DNA of 64,000 bases from Sordariomycetes sp. S80-01Y (taxonomy: Eukaryota; Ascomycota; Sordariomycetes). Location of the stretch: the NCBI GenBank assembly GCA_037042185.1, contig JAXQJY010000030.1, forward strand, positions 2,666,001 through 2,730,000. The letters run 5' to 3'. Shown in pieces: positions 45,831-57,225 of this stretch. Position numbers and translations under genes: made by a program. The notes below the pieces were generated by a model. It made no database searches, was not told where the DNA came from, and worked only from the letters and a program-made list of their open reading frames with translations. The number at the start of each line of letters is the position of its first letter. The first letter of the stretch is position 1.

Positions 45831-46443
45831 ACGCGGCATCCAATCGTGCAGTGGAGGGTTTGGTCTCGTTTTAAGAGGCACTAGCCGGTTCTGGCCCTTA
45901 GAATCTCCTGCGCTTCCGCGTCTCAGGTGCAATAAAAATCTTCTAGCTATTTTTGGTCCATCATATGTCCGATCCATGATGACTTATTGGCGTTAAGCGG
46001 TGAGGTAGGCGGCAGTTTCCCCCCGCCGTTAGCTATGCGTCAATGTGTGAATCCATCCCTTAGATACAATGGAGTACCAATCCGGCATTGGGACGTGGCT
46101 GGAACACGAGAGCTACCAAGGTTCGGAATGAAGTAGGGGCGTGGCCGTGGTTCAAATTTAGACTAGTAATACCATTCTCTGCACCTGGAAACCAGGCCCC
46201 TCAATACAATGCAGCTTTCGCTCATACATACACTGGTCGAAACCAACCAACGCCGCGCTGAAACCACATTACAGACCGTCGCCCTTGAGTGACGTCTCAA
46301 GCCCCGACTCCCAGCCGTTAATCAGCCGTTAAACCCAGACTCTGGGAACCATGTGAAAGCTACTCCCCGAACGCCGATCCTCGCTTCTCCCGGACCCTCC
46401 CAATCGGCGGGTCGCGAGCCTCCTTTTGCCTGCCAATGCATTA
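45831..46443. other. Convergent intergenic stretch
   Basis: 3' flanks of the secreted protein (plus) and the second Zn2Cys6 regulator (minus). No gene was found. Confidence 0.5.
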
Positions 46444-48853
46444 CTAGACACCGCCTCCCATGAAAGCGGCGAGATCATCCATCTCCAGCAGTTGCCGCTC
46501 GAAGACCGCGCATAGCTCGGGCGCCGTCATGTCCTGCGAGGTCGTCGGGCCCTCCTGCTGCGCCGGCATGCCGTTGCCCGCGCCGTCGGGGCTTAGCTGC
46601 TTCGGTTCGGAAGACGGGTACGAGCCGTATTGCTGGGGCTGCGGTGCCGGCTGAGGAGGCTGCCCGGGAGCAGGGACCGGCTGGGCGCCCGCAACAGGAG
46701 GGGGCGTGTTGTTGCTGGGCGTGCCGTGGTCCGGCGCAATACCGTTGATGGTAGTCACGCCTGGACGACGGGGGATCGAGGCAGCGCTGTTGGGCGGCTC
46801 TGAATGGTCCCGGTTGCCCGACTCGGACACCGCGCGCGGGGGCGGTGGCTGGTGCTGCGCCTGGGAGATAACATTGGTGTGGCTGTCGTGGTGGTAGTCC
46901 ATGGGGTCGGCGGCGCCAGACTCTGCGTTGGACGACACTTCGTCCTTAATGGCGGCGTGCGGGTGCGAGTTCTGGCGCGAAGGGTGCTGGGCGGCGGCAT
47001 CGTTGTTCAGGACCCGCTGCATGACGGTGAGGTGGCGGAGCCAGCTCGCCATGAGGGGCCAGTTCTCGTTGCCGTCGGCCATGAAGCGCAGCCCGTCCTC
47101 GACGATGTGGGCGGCCGTCTCGACGGCGGTGTGAGGCGTCAAGCCCTTGAGCGACAGGTACGCGACGGTGGCGGAGGAGGTGAAGGAGGAGAACAGCATG
47201 AAGATTGGGAAGGAGGTGGGGTTGTCCTTGTCAGCGCCGGATTCGACGGCGGACAGCAATGAGATGATGCTGTGGCACGACGTAAGGAGGCGGTCGACGA
47301 TGTCGTGGCACTTGGGCGTCATGCGGAAGGCGTCGAGGCTGAAGTTAGCGGCGGTGACCTCCTGCAGCAGGCGGCGGCGGTGGACGAAGATGCTCGAGCA
47401 GTGCAGGAGGCAGTGCAGCATGGCGAAGGTGAATCCGGAGCCCATGGTCATGTGGAGGTTGATCTGGCCAGGCTTGTCGACGAACTGCATGGGGAGCGAA
47501 GCCCGGAGACCCTCAATCTTATTGATGAGCTCGGTGCACTGGTCTTCGCGGAAGGACTGAAGGGTGTTGGCGGTCAACATGCCGACAGCATCGCGCCAGA
47601 TGGTGGAGGCAATGACGATGTAGCCGAACTCGCCAACGTCGCCCGAAGGCTGCTGCGCCGTGTGGTGGCGCGCGGGATCAAGGTGCTGGCTCAGGGTCTT
47701 CACGTAGACGGCGTTGCCAAAGGCGAAGTTGATGTCGGAGCAGGGCAGGGGGAGGTCAGCCGTGTCCTGGATGGACAGGGACGGGTACCGCCCAGGGGTG
47801 CTCGTCAAAAGGCAGTCCAGGATGTAGATGAGCCAGACGGTGCGCCGGAAGGATTCATCACGAAGGAACTGGTCATGATCTGCTCGGTGGCTGTTGAGGA
47901 TGCGGTACATCTGCAGCATGCGGGCAGCCTGGCCTAGGAAAATGTAGGCGCGAACAGCATTGCGGGTGCCCCATTCGTGAATGACGATGAGACACAGAGA
48001 CTGGATGTCGGCCAGGTTGGGGTGGTCCAGGTTCTGGTTGATGAGGCTCATGGCCTTGGAGGCGAAGGTCTCGGCGGCCTGAGTCGGACTCCCATAGCGT
48101 CGGACCATGCCGAAGGAGGATCTGGTTTGGCTACGTCAGCCCGAGTCACATGACGCCGGCACAAGTCCGGAAAAGTGGCACCCGGCGGGATAAACTCCGG
48201 ACCCGAGGTTGGGAGCGTGCCGGGGGGGCGAGGCAGCAAGAAGTGATGCTGGCGGGAGGGGGCAAGACTTACCGAGCGGCGCAGGCGAGCAGGCCGTAGA
48301 CGAGGGAGGGCTCGAGGGAGGCCGACTTGAGCTGCTGAACGAAAGAAGGCTTGTGGAAGGCGACGCAGGCGGGGAATGTCTTGGAGACGACGCGCTCACA
48401 CTCGGCGATGAGCTCGGGGGTGAGCCTGGGGGCGCAGGTCAGCGTCGGGGTCGGTCCAGGGGGGACGGGGACGAGCTTAAAGCAGATGCCAGGGCGAGAT
48501 ACTTACTTGTCGACGGAACTGGGTGCAACGGCGCGACCTGCGGCACCAGCGCCAGCACCGGCACCAGCAGCAACAGTGGCCTGCCTGCCCTCACCCGGGG
48601 GCGCGCCGGCGCCTGGCAGAGACTCGCGCGGTGGACGATGGGCGGTGGCATGGCGGGCCGGGCTCTGGCCGTGGTGGTGAGCCATGGATTCCGAGGGCAG
48701 ATAGCACTCGTGCATGCCCTTTGCGCAGTTGCGACAGGGCGGGCGGCCAGTTTCGTAGACGCACTTTGTTTTGCCCTTGCGACAGCGCACGCAGGCGCCC
48801 CCAGCGCGGAGGGCGGTGCCGCGGACGACGCCAGAGGAAGACATGGAAGACAT
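46444..48853 (-). CDS. Zn(II)2Cys6 transcription factor with Fungal_trans domain
   Basis: Three exons: 48853-48507, 48425-48273 and 48121-46444, giving 725 residues. The zinc cluster is near the N-terminus: Cys21, Cys24, Cys31, Cys40, Cys43 and Cys50 (CVRCRKGKTKC, PPCRNCAKGMHEC). A disordered Ala/Gly/Pro-rich linker follows. The regulator domain starts with LTPELIAECERVVSKTFPAC and FHKPSFVQQL and continues with LCLIVIHEWGTRNAVRAYIF, ARMLQMYRIL and FRRTVWLIYILDCLLTSTPGR. The C-terminal 190 residues are rich in Pro, Gln, Ser and Asn and end in an acidic-hydrophobic segment (LLEMDDLAAFMGG), a likely activation region. The target genes are unknown. The region upstream is unusually long and GC-rich. 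Confidence 0.9.
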
Positions 48854-49162
48854 GTGCCCCTGGACGAGACGCGGGCGCTGGTGAGGAGATGCGCGAGGAG
48901 GGCGTGGTCGAGCAGAGGGTTGAGCGTTCCGTCAGGGTGAGGCTGAGGATGAGGGTGAGAGTGAGCCGGAGGTGCTAGCCGTGGGTCCCGGGGGCGTCGC
49001 GGCAGCAGCGCGTACCTGTGGCGGGCGCTGGGGTGAGGGCCTGGAGAGGGTTGGATGGGAGGAAAAGAAGATGAGAGCCGACGCGGATGAAAAGCGCTGG
49101 GGAGAGAAGCGGCGACGGGCAGCGCGACAGGCCGGGCGATGACGATGAGAGAGAGAGCGTGA

Positions 49163-49190
49163 GGCGGCGGCGGCGGTGGTGGTGGTGGTG
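49163..49190 (+). repeat. GGC/GGT trinucleotide repeat
   Basis: Nine trinucleotide units, GGC changing to GGT, about 310 bases upstream of the regulator ATG. Confidence 0.8.
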
Positions 49191-49892
49191 AGAGGCAAAG
49201 GCAGAGCAGGCAGAGGCAGACGCAGAGGCAGACGCAGGGCAGAGACGGAGAGGGCAGGGCCGGGGGATCGAGGCCACGGGGCACGGGTCGGCGGCCACGG
49301 CCCCTCCTGAGCGCCCAGCGAGCAGTGGCTGCCTCGTCGCTCAGGCACCACCTCCGCTCCTGAGGCAGAAACGGCAGCATTGGTGGCCCCACCTGCCCTC
49401 CCCAGGTCCGTCAGCGCCGACAGAGTGCGCACTGTAGCTGCGCACCGTACTCGGGCCGCTGTCTCAGCCTTGCTGCACATCGCCTGGGGGGGCGCTGGCC
49501 TCGGTCTGGCTTGTCGGGGGCTGCAGTTTACGCTCTACTGTAGAAAAGCTGCAAAGTGTAGTTACCCGCGCCTCGGCAGTCTGCATCGTCACCCGTTGAT
49601 CGACCTGCAGCTGCGAGCCTCGTCACGTCCGGTCCGGCGCGCTGGACGCAGGACGCAGGCCCTCCAGACCAAGCCAGCAACAGCTCCGACCCGAATGGAC
49701 GAGAAGTCCCGGCCGGCAGCCCTCGACTCACCCACTGCCACTGGATCGGAGAGCCGTCCAGGTCAGAAGTCCGCCGCCACTGAGGCACAGTGCGCCGTCG
49801 GCCTCCCACGGGTTTCAAGCAGGAAAAGGAGGGGGCGCTCAACCACCACCACCGACACCACTGTGCTCTGTATCCACCGTCAGTGGCACCGC

Positions 49893-49912
49893 ACTGGACT
49901 GGACTGGACTGG
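49893..49912 (+). repeat. CTGGA pentanucleotide repeat
   Basis: Four close copies of CTGGA/TGGAC followed by GCGGCA repeats, inside the GC-rich upstream region. Confidence 0.75.
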
Positions 49913-51231
49913 CAGCGGCAGCGGCAGATTTTGGCCCCAGGGGGGCGGCGCCTCCGGGAGCTGCCCACCTCCGAAGCCCATCGTCCGATAATCGAGCCTC
50001 GCTGAACGACGGCTCGCACGCGGCGCAGCGCAGCGCAGCACAGCACGGCGACGGCCACGATTGATGCTGCCCTCTTTCTGCGCAACTGGCTTAATAAGCT
50101 ACTGCCTGCAGACACACAAGCACGCAGCTGCACTGCCGTCACGGACAACCAGAAACAGCGCCTCAACAAATGATGCACCCCGACCGGGACGACGACAATG
50201 TGCAAATTTCAGATGCCCCAGACTCGGGAACTGAGATGCGTGTGGGGCCGCCCATCTCCCTGCAACCCGCAATGCAGCGCAGCTCAGCCCGCAGACCGCT
50301 TCCTCAGCATTCAGCATCGTACCTGGTAGAAAAACCAGGACTGCGACAAGGACGACATCATCGTCACGGATGAGCTACGGCGCAGCACCAGCAGCAAAGT
50401 CATCTCGCGTCGCTGTGCTGCGCAGCATCGTGGCCCCTCCCCTCCCCTCCCGCATCGTGGCATCAGCGCATCTGCTTCGGTCCCTCCCTGGTTCCGGCGC
50501 GGGTCGCTGCCACCAAACAGGGAGAGGCGCCCCCCCGCCCGACGCTCTTCCGGACCGCCGAGGACGCGTTTTATTGCCGCCACGAAAACTGGGGAGCGGC
50601 CGCCAATCCCGGGAGGGCGCCGAGTTGAAGCTGCCCTGTCAAGCCTGTGCCCGTCCGTCAGCGCGCTGCCCGCTGCCCGCTGCTCGCTGCTCGCTGCCTC
50701 TGCCCGCCTGTCTGAGGCACTCACTGACCTCTTCTCGACCTGACGCGACGTGCGGAGAACAGCTGGTCCCAACAAGCCCGGCAACTCCCGCTCGTCAATC
50801 GCCAACCACCGCTCCCGCTCTCCTCCTTTCGGCCTCGGACCCTGGGATGCGATACCCCGGGCTGCCCTGCAACGGCACGTGATGATCACCGATGCTAACA
50901 TTTTTGTTCATCAACCTTTTGTTGCCATCAACCCAAGAGTACCTTCACTGCTCCGTCGGTCCCTGTTGCATAGCTGAGACCTCTTTCCAGACACACTATT
51001 TAGGCGTTGGCGCCCTGCATTGGTCCAGTTTCAGTTTCAGTGCTACGCTCATAGACTTCTAGTGAAGGACACTCCACGGTCCCGACCATGGATCAGCACT
51101 TAGCATGACGGTTCATTCTTGACTATATACAGCTTTAACTCGCTCGCTACGTCTATATCCCCCGCCAGGCGCCCCGAGCTCGACTATACTCAATCCTGGC
51201 GTCGTCCGCGGTCGCGCCGACCAGCCTTCGC

Positions 51232-51996
51232 TCAGCACGTGAACACATCAGGGCCCGGGATGATGTAGTTCTCAACCGGGGGCCAGTAGATGCTGAGGGT
51301 GATTCCGGGGTCGGATCCCTGCTTCTTGTCAGCTACTCGGACTTCAAGTGACCGTCTTTGGGGGAAACTCACAGCGTAGGCGCCTGGCAAGCTCACCGTC
51401 TGCGGGCTCTTGCTGCCGCTGCCTCCGATGACATTGATCTGGGCGCACTCCTGGTAGAACTGCGCGCCGGGGTAGCTGCTCGCCGCGTGAAGGGCCAGCA
51501 TCTCGGCCCTCAGCAGGTATTGACCCGGCTCGATGCAGTCGGGGATGGTGATGTCGTGGCGTCCCTGGCCGTTGATGACCTTTGTGGTTCCCCACACGCC
51601 CGAGGCATCGAGCCCTTCCTCCTGGATCTTGAACCAGCCGTCGCCAACGCCGGAGTCGCTCGCGGCGTCGTCGACCTTCTTCAGGTACGCGCTGATGGGG
51701 CCCTTGTGAGACGAGTCCATGACATCGTTGGGCGCCGACCCCGTCGAGCTCAGCATGTACCGCCACACGGCCGTCACGGTGTCGCCCGCCTGCACGTCGA
51801 TGACGGTGTCCGTCGGCGAGGTAGGGTTGGGATCGCCGTTGCAAGCGATGCTGTTGGATGTGACATCCTGGATCGGGCCGTTGTAGGAGGGCACGCGCAC
51901 GCCGTTGCCGATGCCGTAGTTCTTGCCGTCAACCTCGAGCGAGGAGAAGATGGTGTGGGCCGTGGCCCCGGCGATGAAGGGGACGAGGTACTTCAT
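51232..51996 (-). CDS. AA9 lytic polysaccharide monooxygenase
   Basis: Two exons, 51996-51373 and 51321-51232, give 237 residues. The signal peptide [13 protein letters not shown] is cut before His14, the N-terminal copper ligand ([11 protein letters not shown]). The second ligand is His97 ([11 protein letters not shown]). His170 (LALHAA) and Gln179-Tyr181 (AQFYQEC) are the usual second-shell and axial residues. The C-terminus ends IPGPDVFTC, as in many AA9 enzymes without a cellulose-binding module. The enzyme cuts cellulose or related glucans by copper-dependent oxidation outside the cell. The intron (51372-51322) is 51 bases, has no stop in frame, and is supported by the family pattern [16 protein letters not shown]. 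The ATG was chosen for the signal peptide; the frame is open far upstream. Confidence 0.93.
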   Translation of the reverse strand: MKYLVPFIAGATAHTIFSSLEVDGKNYGIGNGVRVPSYNGPIQDVTSNSIACNGDPNPTSPTDTVIDVQAGDTVTAVWRYMLSSTGSAPNDVMDSSHKGPISAYLKKVDDAASDSGVGDGWFKIQEEGLDASGVWGTTKVINGQGRHDITIPDCIEPGQYLLRAEMLALHAASSYPGAQFYQECAQINVIGGSGSKSPQTVSLPGAYAVSFPQRRSLEVRVADKKQGSDPGITLSIYWPPVENYIIPGPDVFTC

Positions 51997-52870
51997 CGTG
52001 CTCGTCAAGAAGGGCTCGGGGTGCTTAAGGGGTATTTCTGTGGCTTTGTCACGTGTGATGGAGTATGCAGGAAGGGTTCTGGGGAAGCTGGTGTCTCGAC
52101 TGAGAGGGAACTGATCAGCACCGAATGGGGTATTTATACATCCTTCAGGCTCCTCGCGAGCTTCACCCCGTGGCGATCGGTAGCAAAGAGGAGACCATGC
52201 TTTTCTGAAGCCAAGGACACCAAGCCGGCGACGCGGATGGCCATTCCACGGTGCTGTGGCCGACATGGCACGGGATGGTGATGCGGAACCTGAGCCTCCG
52301 CACAGGCGAACGAACTATATTGCGGGACAGCCCAAACCGGACGACGAGCAGCCACATGCGGGCAGGACTTGGGGTCTCGCCCAATGGGATCAGTGATGAT
52401 TTGCATTTATTACCCCACGGACAAAGCGCTTGCTGGCTCTCGCTCGGAGTCTGGATCACGGACGCGTCTGGGTCGACGTTGCACCCGGCGGGATCTGGCG
52501 TGGGAGTGGACCGAAGTTCCGGGTTAGATTACGCTCCAAGTAGCTTGTTTCTCCTGGAGGTGCAATGTACTCTCTTTTGATTATCCACGTGGTCAGCGAA
52601 CCTGTCGGAGAGCCCGCCGGGGTTTGATGGATGTATGGACAACCACGCAGAGTGTAGAGATAGCGACGGGGGCGGACCTCACTCGGGACGGCGGAAGCCC
52701 GCACCTCCCTGAGGATTTTGATTTCTCTGGTTGCTAAGAATTGCTACTAAGATTCAGATACAATGTCCCCGCAGCGTGCCGCGGGCTCGCATGCACGAGC
52801 CCAACGCAACTTCGCAGACCCGGTCTACGGTGGCTTCAAACCAAGCCAGCTCTTGCGTCAACCGAGAGTC
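51997..52870. promoter_or_regulatory. Upstream region of the AA9 gene
   Basis: Holds a good TATA box (listed separately) and several GC-boxes of the CCCGG/CCGGGG type. Beyond about 52400 it is also the 3' flank of the next minus-strand gene. No gene was called. Confidence 0.5.
52131..52138 (-). promoter_or_regulatory. TATA box of the AA9 gene
   Basis: TATAAATA on the minus strand, 135 bases before the ATG at 51996, within a GC-rich surrounding. Confidence 0.65.
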
Positions 52871-53662
52871 TCACGTAAATTTGAAAAGAGTATGAGACTC
52901 TGAATCTGGCTCCTCATCCGAGCCCTCCACCATCCTAATGGTGGCCTTGTGGATCGATTCCACCCCCGATTGGAGTGTCGACGGGGACTCGCGACCGTCG
53001 ACCTTGGCCAGATGAGTCTCTGAGCTCTTCTTTCCCTCGTATCTGACAGTATCTTGGAGGCTGCAAGGCTCATCGGAGAAGGAGGGTAGCAATCTGTGGC
53101 TGTTGGGGGGTTGCACTCTGATCTCTCCCCGGCAGAGCCTCATAGCCCAACGGAAAGCCCGCTGCCACACGTAGCCCCCTTGCAGCCGGCGCTCCTCATC
53201 AGACATCCACCTGCTGATCTTTCTCTCCATATCACGCATGTATCGCTCAGTTTCCAGTTGCTTGAGCAGGTGGTCCTCCTTCATTTCTTGCAGGATGATG
53301 CAGAGGTCGCAGTGCCTGTCCGAGCTGTAGCAGCAGTCGCACAGGTTCCCGTAGGCGTAATACCATTGGATATCCTCTTTTATCTCGGCGTCGGTGAAGG
53401 GCCGCGGATGGCAGAGGCCCTTGCAATAGCTTTCAGGTAGTATTCGGCTGTGGTGCGCGGGTATGCTGTGCTTGTTGCGGAACTTGGACAGGGCGAGGAA
53501 TGACGCTAGGTCGAGGGCGGGACCTCGATGCTTCCCCGAGATGTGGTCGTGTGCCACGCGACGGATGAATTCCCTGGGATATCTGTCGTCGAGATTCATG
53601 GCGGCGGCTTTGTAGATATGCTGATGGGAGGTCGAAGCTGCGTATGCTGGATGGGTGACCAT
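52871..53662 (-). CDS. Hypothetical protein with a cysteine cluster
   Basis: A single exon of 263 residues from ATG 53662; an inner ATG (MNLDDRYPREFI) about 20 codons on may be the real start. The middle holds a cysteine cluster, YCKGLCHPRPF then NLCDCCYSSDRHCDLC, spaced like a small metal-binding site. A charged helix follows (EMKEDHLLKQLETERYMRDM and ISRWMSDEERRLQGG). The last 90 residues are polar and disordered. No domain or family was recognised, and no signal peptide or membrane segment is seen. It is read as a gene because the frame is long, unbiased and ATG-led, while the opposite strand frames are shorter. Confidence 0.55.
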   Translation of the reverse strand: MVTHPAYAASTSHQHIYKAAAMNLDDRYPREFIRRVAHDHISGKHRGPALDLASFLALSKFRNKHSIPAHHSRILPESYCKGLCHPRPFTDAEIKEDIQWYYAYGNLCDCCYSSDRHCDLCIILQEMKEDHLLKQLETERYMRDMERKISRWMSDEERRLQGGYVWQRAFRWAMRLCRGEIRVQPPNSHRLLPSFSDEPCSLQDTVRYEGKKSSETHLAKVDGRESPSTLQSGVESIHKATIRMVEGSDEEPDSESHTLFKFT

Positions 53663-55086
53663 GGCCAAGGAGCGAGAGCAAGATACTTATCAGGGCGGTC
53701 ACCATGTGGGTAGACTCGATAGGGTTCTTGCTTAGATTGAGTTTCGGGCTGCTTGACGTGGCTCGGGAAGCTTTTCACTTGAAAACTCTTGTATACGCCA
53801 AACTCAGGATCGAGAACTGGAATCAGGGGGTACTCGCAGCCCGTGGTCCGGCCCCTGAGGATCACATCACCACTGAGAGCTTATCAGGTCGACCTCGATT
53901 CTTTGGTACATGATATTCCCCTGGGGATGTGATAAGTGATCTCAGCGGTTCAATATTCGCATGATTCTTTCATGACATGTGCAAGGTCAACCCTTTGCCT
54001 GAAGCCTACGGGTGTGTTAATCGGGAAGAGGATTTGCGCCATCTTACAAAGTAGAGCTTAACCAGTCGGTGGCGGTTCCAACTCTAAGTGTAGAACTTAA
54101 AATCTGTGGTTTAGTCGTCAGTGAGAATGTCTCGTTTAATTTGATGGCATTTTGACAGACACGCGACATGGCTGCTCGATGGCCGCCGCGTGTTAGTTGT
54201 TCGCCGCAATCGGCGAGAGGTTGAAACCCGCGGGCGAACCCCTGGAGTTCAGAAACGGGGACTACTGAAGGATGAGCATCCCAGCATCGTATCGTACATC
54301 CAAGATCACTTTGGCGACGGCTGCGTTGCAACAGCATCACGCCTGCGACAGAGTTGCTGTTCACATTTCTAAGCTCAGGCAGACAACGTCAGCATTCCGA
54401 CGCTGTGCTGAGCGATGCAAAACCCGCTCCGCTCCCCTCCGTGCTCGCCATGTAAGCGGATTGGCCACAGCGAGCAGCGTCATGACGGCATGTCCAGTCG
54501 AATGTCGAAAACCCCTCGACGCTCTGCCGCAGGTCTACGGCGCATGCGAGTGCGACACGAGTTCAGGCCGTTCGCGGACCCAATTCACGCCGTCGCCATG
54601 GATTTCCACGGCCCTCGTGGCACTTTCGCGAGGGCGCGATGCGGCACAGCAGCTCTTTGATGCCTCCGAGCTTTGGCAGCTTGAGCCATGCTCCCGCGTA
54701 TCCCGCAGTGCCCGTGACGGTCTTCTCCATCGATTCCCGGGTTGGGGTTCCTCGCAAAAGCCCACTGGTCTCAATTATGGATTATTCACACGGCATGATG
54801 TCACTCCGAGATGCCTTTCACATCGCAGCGGCTGCAGCACGAGGCCTTTTCTATACTTGCTTGAACGCGACGCGATGGACTCTCCCCTAGACGTCACCCG
54901 CGGTCAATGCAGCGGCAGTGTCGGCCGTTGAGTTTCTTGGCAGAATGCCGGTCGGCATCGCTCATGTATAAAGAGGATTGCGGACTCAGACCTTTCTAGC
55001 AGTCCTCAGTTGATGAAACATTGACAACACGGACCATCTGACGGCTCCCACAGCCTGTACATTCCTACCTCAAAGCGCCTTCCACG
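53663..55086. other. Intergenic stretch, no supported gene
   Basis: A 219-codon plus-strand frame (54272-54931) overlaps open frames on both strands and has no domain, so it is not called. The last 120 bases carry the core promoter of the next gene. Confidence 0.45.
54967..54973 (+). promoter_or_regulatory. TATA box of the metallo-beta-lactamase-fold gene
   Basis: TATAAAG lies 120 bases before the ATG at 55087. Confidence 0.55.
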
Positions 55087-56274
55087 ATGACCGACATTAT
55101 CCCCCCCTCTACCCACACCGTTGGGGTCAAGATCGTTGACACCACAACACATATGCATATTCCCGTATCTGTCTTCAACGGGGACAAGATCGACGGCCAC
55201 GACTTTCTTGACGCACCGGCCTGGTCATTCCTCATTGAGCACGAGTCCGGAAAGAAGGTCCTGTTCGATCTCGGCCTCCGAGCAGACCTCGATGGCTTCT
55301 CCCCCGCCATACGGGCTCGCTTGGAAGCGTTGACCGGGGCAGGCGCTGAGGCCAATGTGAAGAAGGGCGTGGCTGAGGTTTTGAAAGAGAACGGCGTTGA
55401 TCCTGGCTCCATCAACACTTTGATCTGGAGGTAAGCCCTCCTTTGTAAGCTGCAAACTCCTGGGCTGAGGAAGAGTAGCCACTGGCATTTGGATCACTCC
55501 GGAGACCCTTCGACCTTCCCCGAAACGACTTCTCTCGTGGTCGGGCCTGGCTTCGGCGATGCATTGCTCCCAGGCTATCCCGCGGACCCCGATGGGCTCA
55601 TTCTGGAGTCAGACTATAAGTGAGCAGTTGTCCCCGATGCAGAGGCTCAGATAGGCTCAGACTGACTTGCCCGTAGAGGTCGTGAACTCATCGAGATTGA
55701 TTTCTCGACCCATCCGCAGCCGCTGAAGATAGGGCGCTACGAAGCTGTGGACTACTTTGGCGACGGCAGCTTTTATCTCCTCAACTCGCCCGGACACACC
55801 TATGGTCACATTGCCGGTCTAGCCCGCACAACACCAGACACTTTCATACTAATGGGCGCCGACTCTGCCCATCACCCTGGTGCCCTTCGTCCGTCTCGAC
55901 ACCACCCCCTGCCAGACTCTTTGTCCCCCTCTCCGTTCTCCGCTCCGCCATTCAAATCTGGCACAGTCTGCCCGGGAGAGGTCCTTGAGGCGATCCACCC
56001 CCAGAACGTCAAAGACCGGCCCTACTACAGCACCTTTTCGGACGGCGGGCCGGAGCGGAACATCCCGCTTGTCGAGGAGACGGTGGGCAAGATGATTGAT
56101 CTGGACGGCAGGGACGATGTGTTTGTTATCCTCGCGCACGATGCCAGTCTCAAGCGCAGAGTCGACTTCTTCCCAGAGAGCGCGAACGAGTGGAAGTCCA
56201 AGGGTTGGAAGGAGGAGACACGGTGGAAGTTCTTGGAGGATTTCCAGAAAGCGGCTCAGCCCTACCTAAACTAA
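55087..56274 (+). CDS. Metallo-beta-lactamase-fold hydrolase (lactonase-like)
   Basis: Three exons: 55087-55430, 55479-55619 and 55677-56274, giving 360 residues. The join across intron 1 creates the zinc motif SHWHLDHSGD (His116, His118, Asp120, His121). NSPGHTYGHIAGL supplies the next histidine, MGADSAHH the bridging aspartate, and ILAHDASL the last histidine. The N-terminal part has FLIEHESGKKVLFDLGLR, as in N-acyl-homoserine-lactonase-like members. Enzymes of this group hydrolyse lactones, esters or similar bonds with two zinc ions. The natural substrate is unknown. No signal peptide is present, so the protein is probably cytosolic. All introns are standard. Confidence 0.88.
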
Positions 56275-57225
56275 AAAGCACTCGGTATCGTTGCTACAGA
56301 AGCCATGTTGAAAGGGTTCAAGAAGTAAGTGGAGAAACTGTTTTGTTTGGCAGTTTGGACGAGGTGACGAATAACAACGCATTGGAAACCGTGTTTGAAG
56401 CTTTTTGTATCACTGTTTCATGGCATTTAACAAAGCCCGCCCCAACGATAAAAGCCTCAGGGTCGCCACTCAGAAATTTTAATCAAAGGTCTAGTAGCTC
56501 ATAGTAAATAAGAGTTGCAAGTTTGATTGAGTAGAAGGAAGCTCAAGTGAACTCTCGTTCTAACACGTCTTTGATCCAGGGTAAGCAGAGATCAAAGGCG
56601 GATTGAGCACACGGAGCACAGCACCTCGCTCGGGGCGGAGATTGTACGACAAGGTCGATTGGCACACAATAGGTTGACATTCAAGAGCCAGAAACGCCCT
56701 ATAGTTCATCGTTATCTTGTATCTTGCTGCACAACGGCCTTGACCCCTCAATGAGGTATCGTTGTCCTGTTGACCAACATCAGGATCTCGCCTGGTGGAG
56801 AGACCCTGCAGACACGGACCAACAACACGCTAGCAGATCCTAAGGCTGACAGCGAGTGCCTGACGCCAATTCGTCGTCTTTTGGACCGTGGCACCAACGT
56901 TGGACAGCCACATCCCGCTACGCGAACGGGAGGTCCTCATTGGATCTAAAGCCTCCCACAAGGCGGCGCAGCAGCTTCAGTGCAGGGGTTCAAGCCGGGC
57001 TCGGTGGAAAGCCATTACGGCGCGTTGCAATTTAGCTCAGAGGCAGCTCGTCATTAGGCTGAGGGGTATCGAGGGGTACGCTTGGTATATATTGCCCGCA
57101 AGCTGAGGCGTAAGGTTCCGTTGCTTGCTTGCCTCTCGCCATCCCCGACGTGAGCTGGCGCTGTACCAATCCTCTGCATCAACCGGCTCGTCCACTTCCA
57201 ACTCCCCAGAAGCCCGACACGAGAA
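56275..57225. other. Intergenic stretch upstream of annexin
   Basis: 3' flank of the hydrolase and the annexin upstream region, with TATATA near 57086. A GGTTCAAGCC word near 56988 looked like a tRNA B box but no cloverleaf could be drawn. Confidence 0.5.

Larger units (their letters stand above)
48854..51231. other. 2.4-kb GC-rich region upstream of the second Zn2Cys6 regulator
   Basis: The sequence is GC-rich with many simple words (GGCGGC, GGTGGT, TGGAC, GCGCAGC). Long open frames appear on both strands and in all phases at once, as expected from base bias, and none has a domain. It most likely holds a long promoter and 5' leader for the regulator, plus the 3' flank of the AA9 gene at its right end. 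Confidence 0.55.

Noticed and set aside
48439-50205. Several frames of 180-320 codons on both strands
   Set aside because: They are produced by GC bias and simple repeats; all phases are open at once and no domain is present. The left end overlaps the real zinc-cluster exon of the minus-strand regulator.
54272-54931. 219-codon plus-strand frame as a gene
   Set aside because: Open frames exist on both strands over the same stretch, there is no domain or signal peptide, and composition follows base bias.
56950-57010. tRNA B-box-like word GGTTCAAGCC
   Set aside because: The stem partners are wrong and there is no A box at the right distance.
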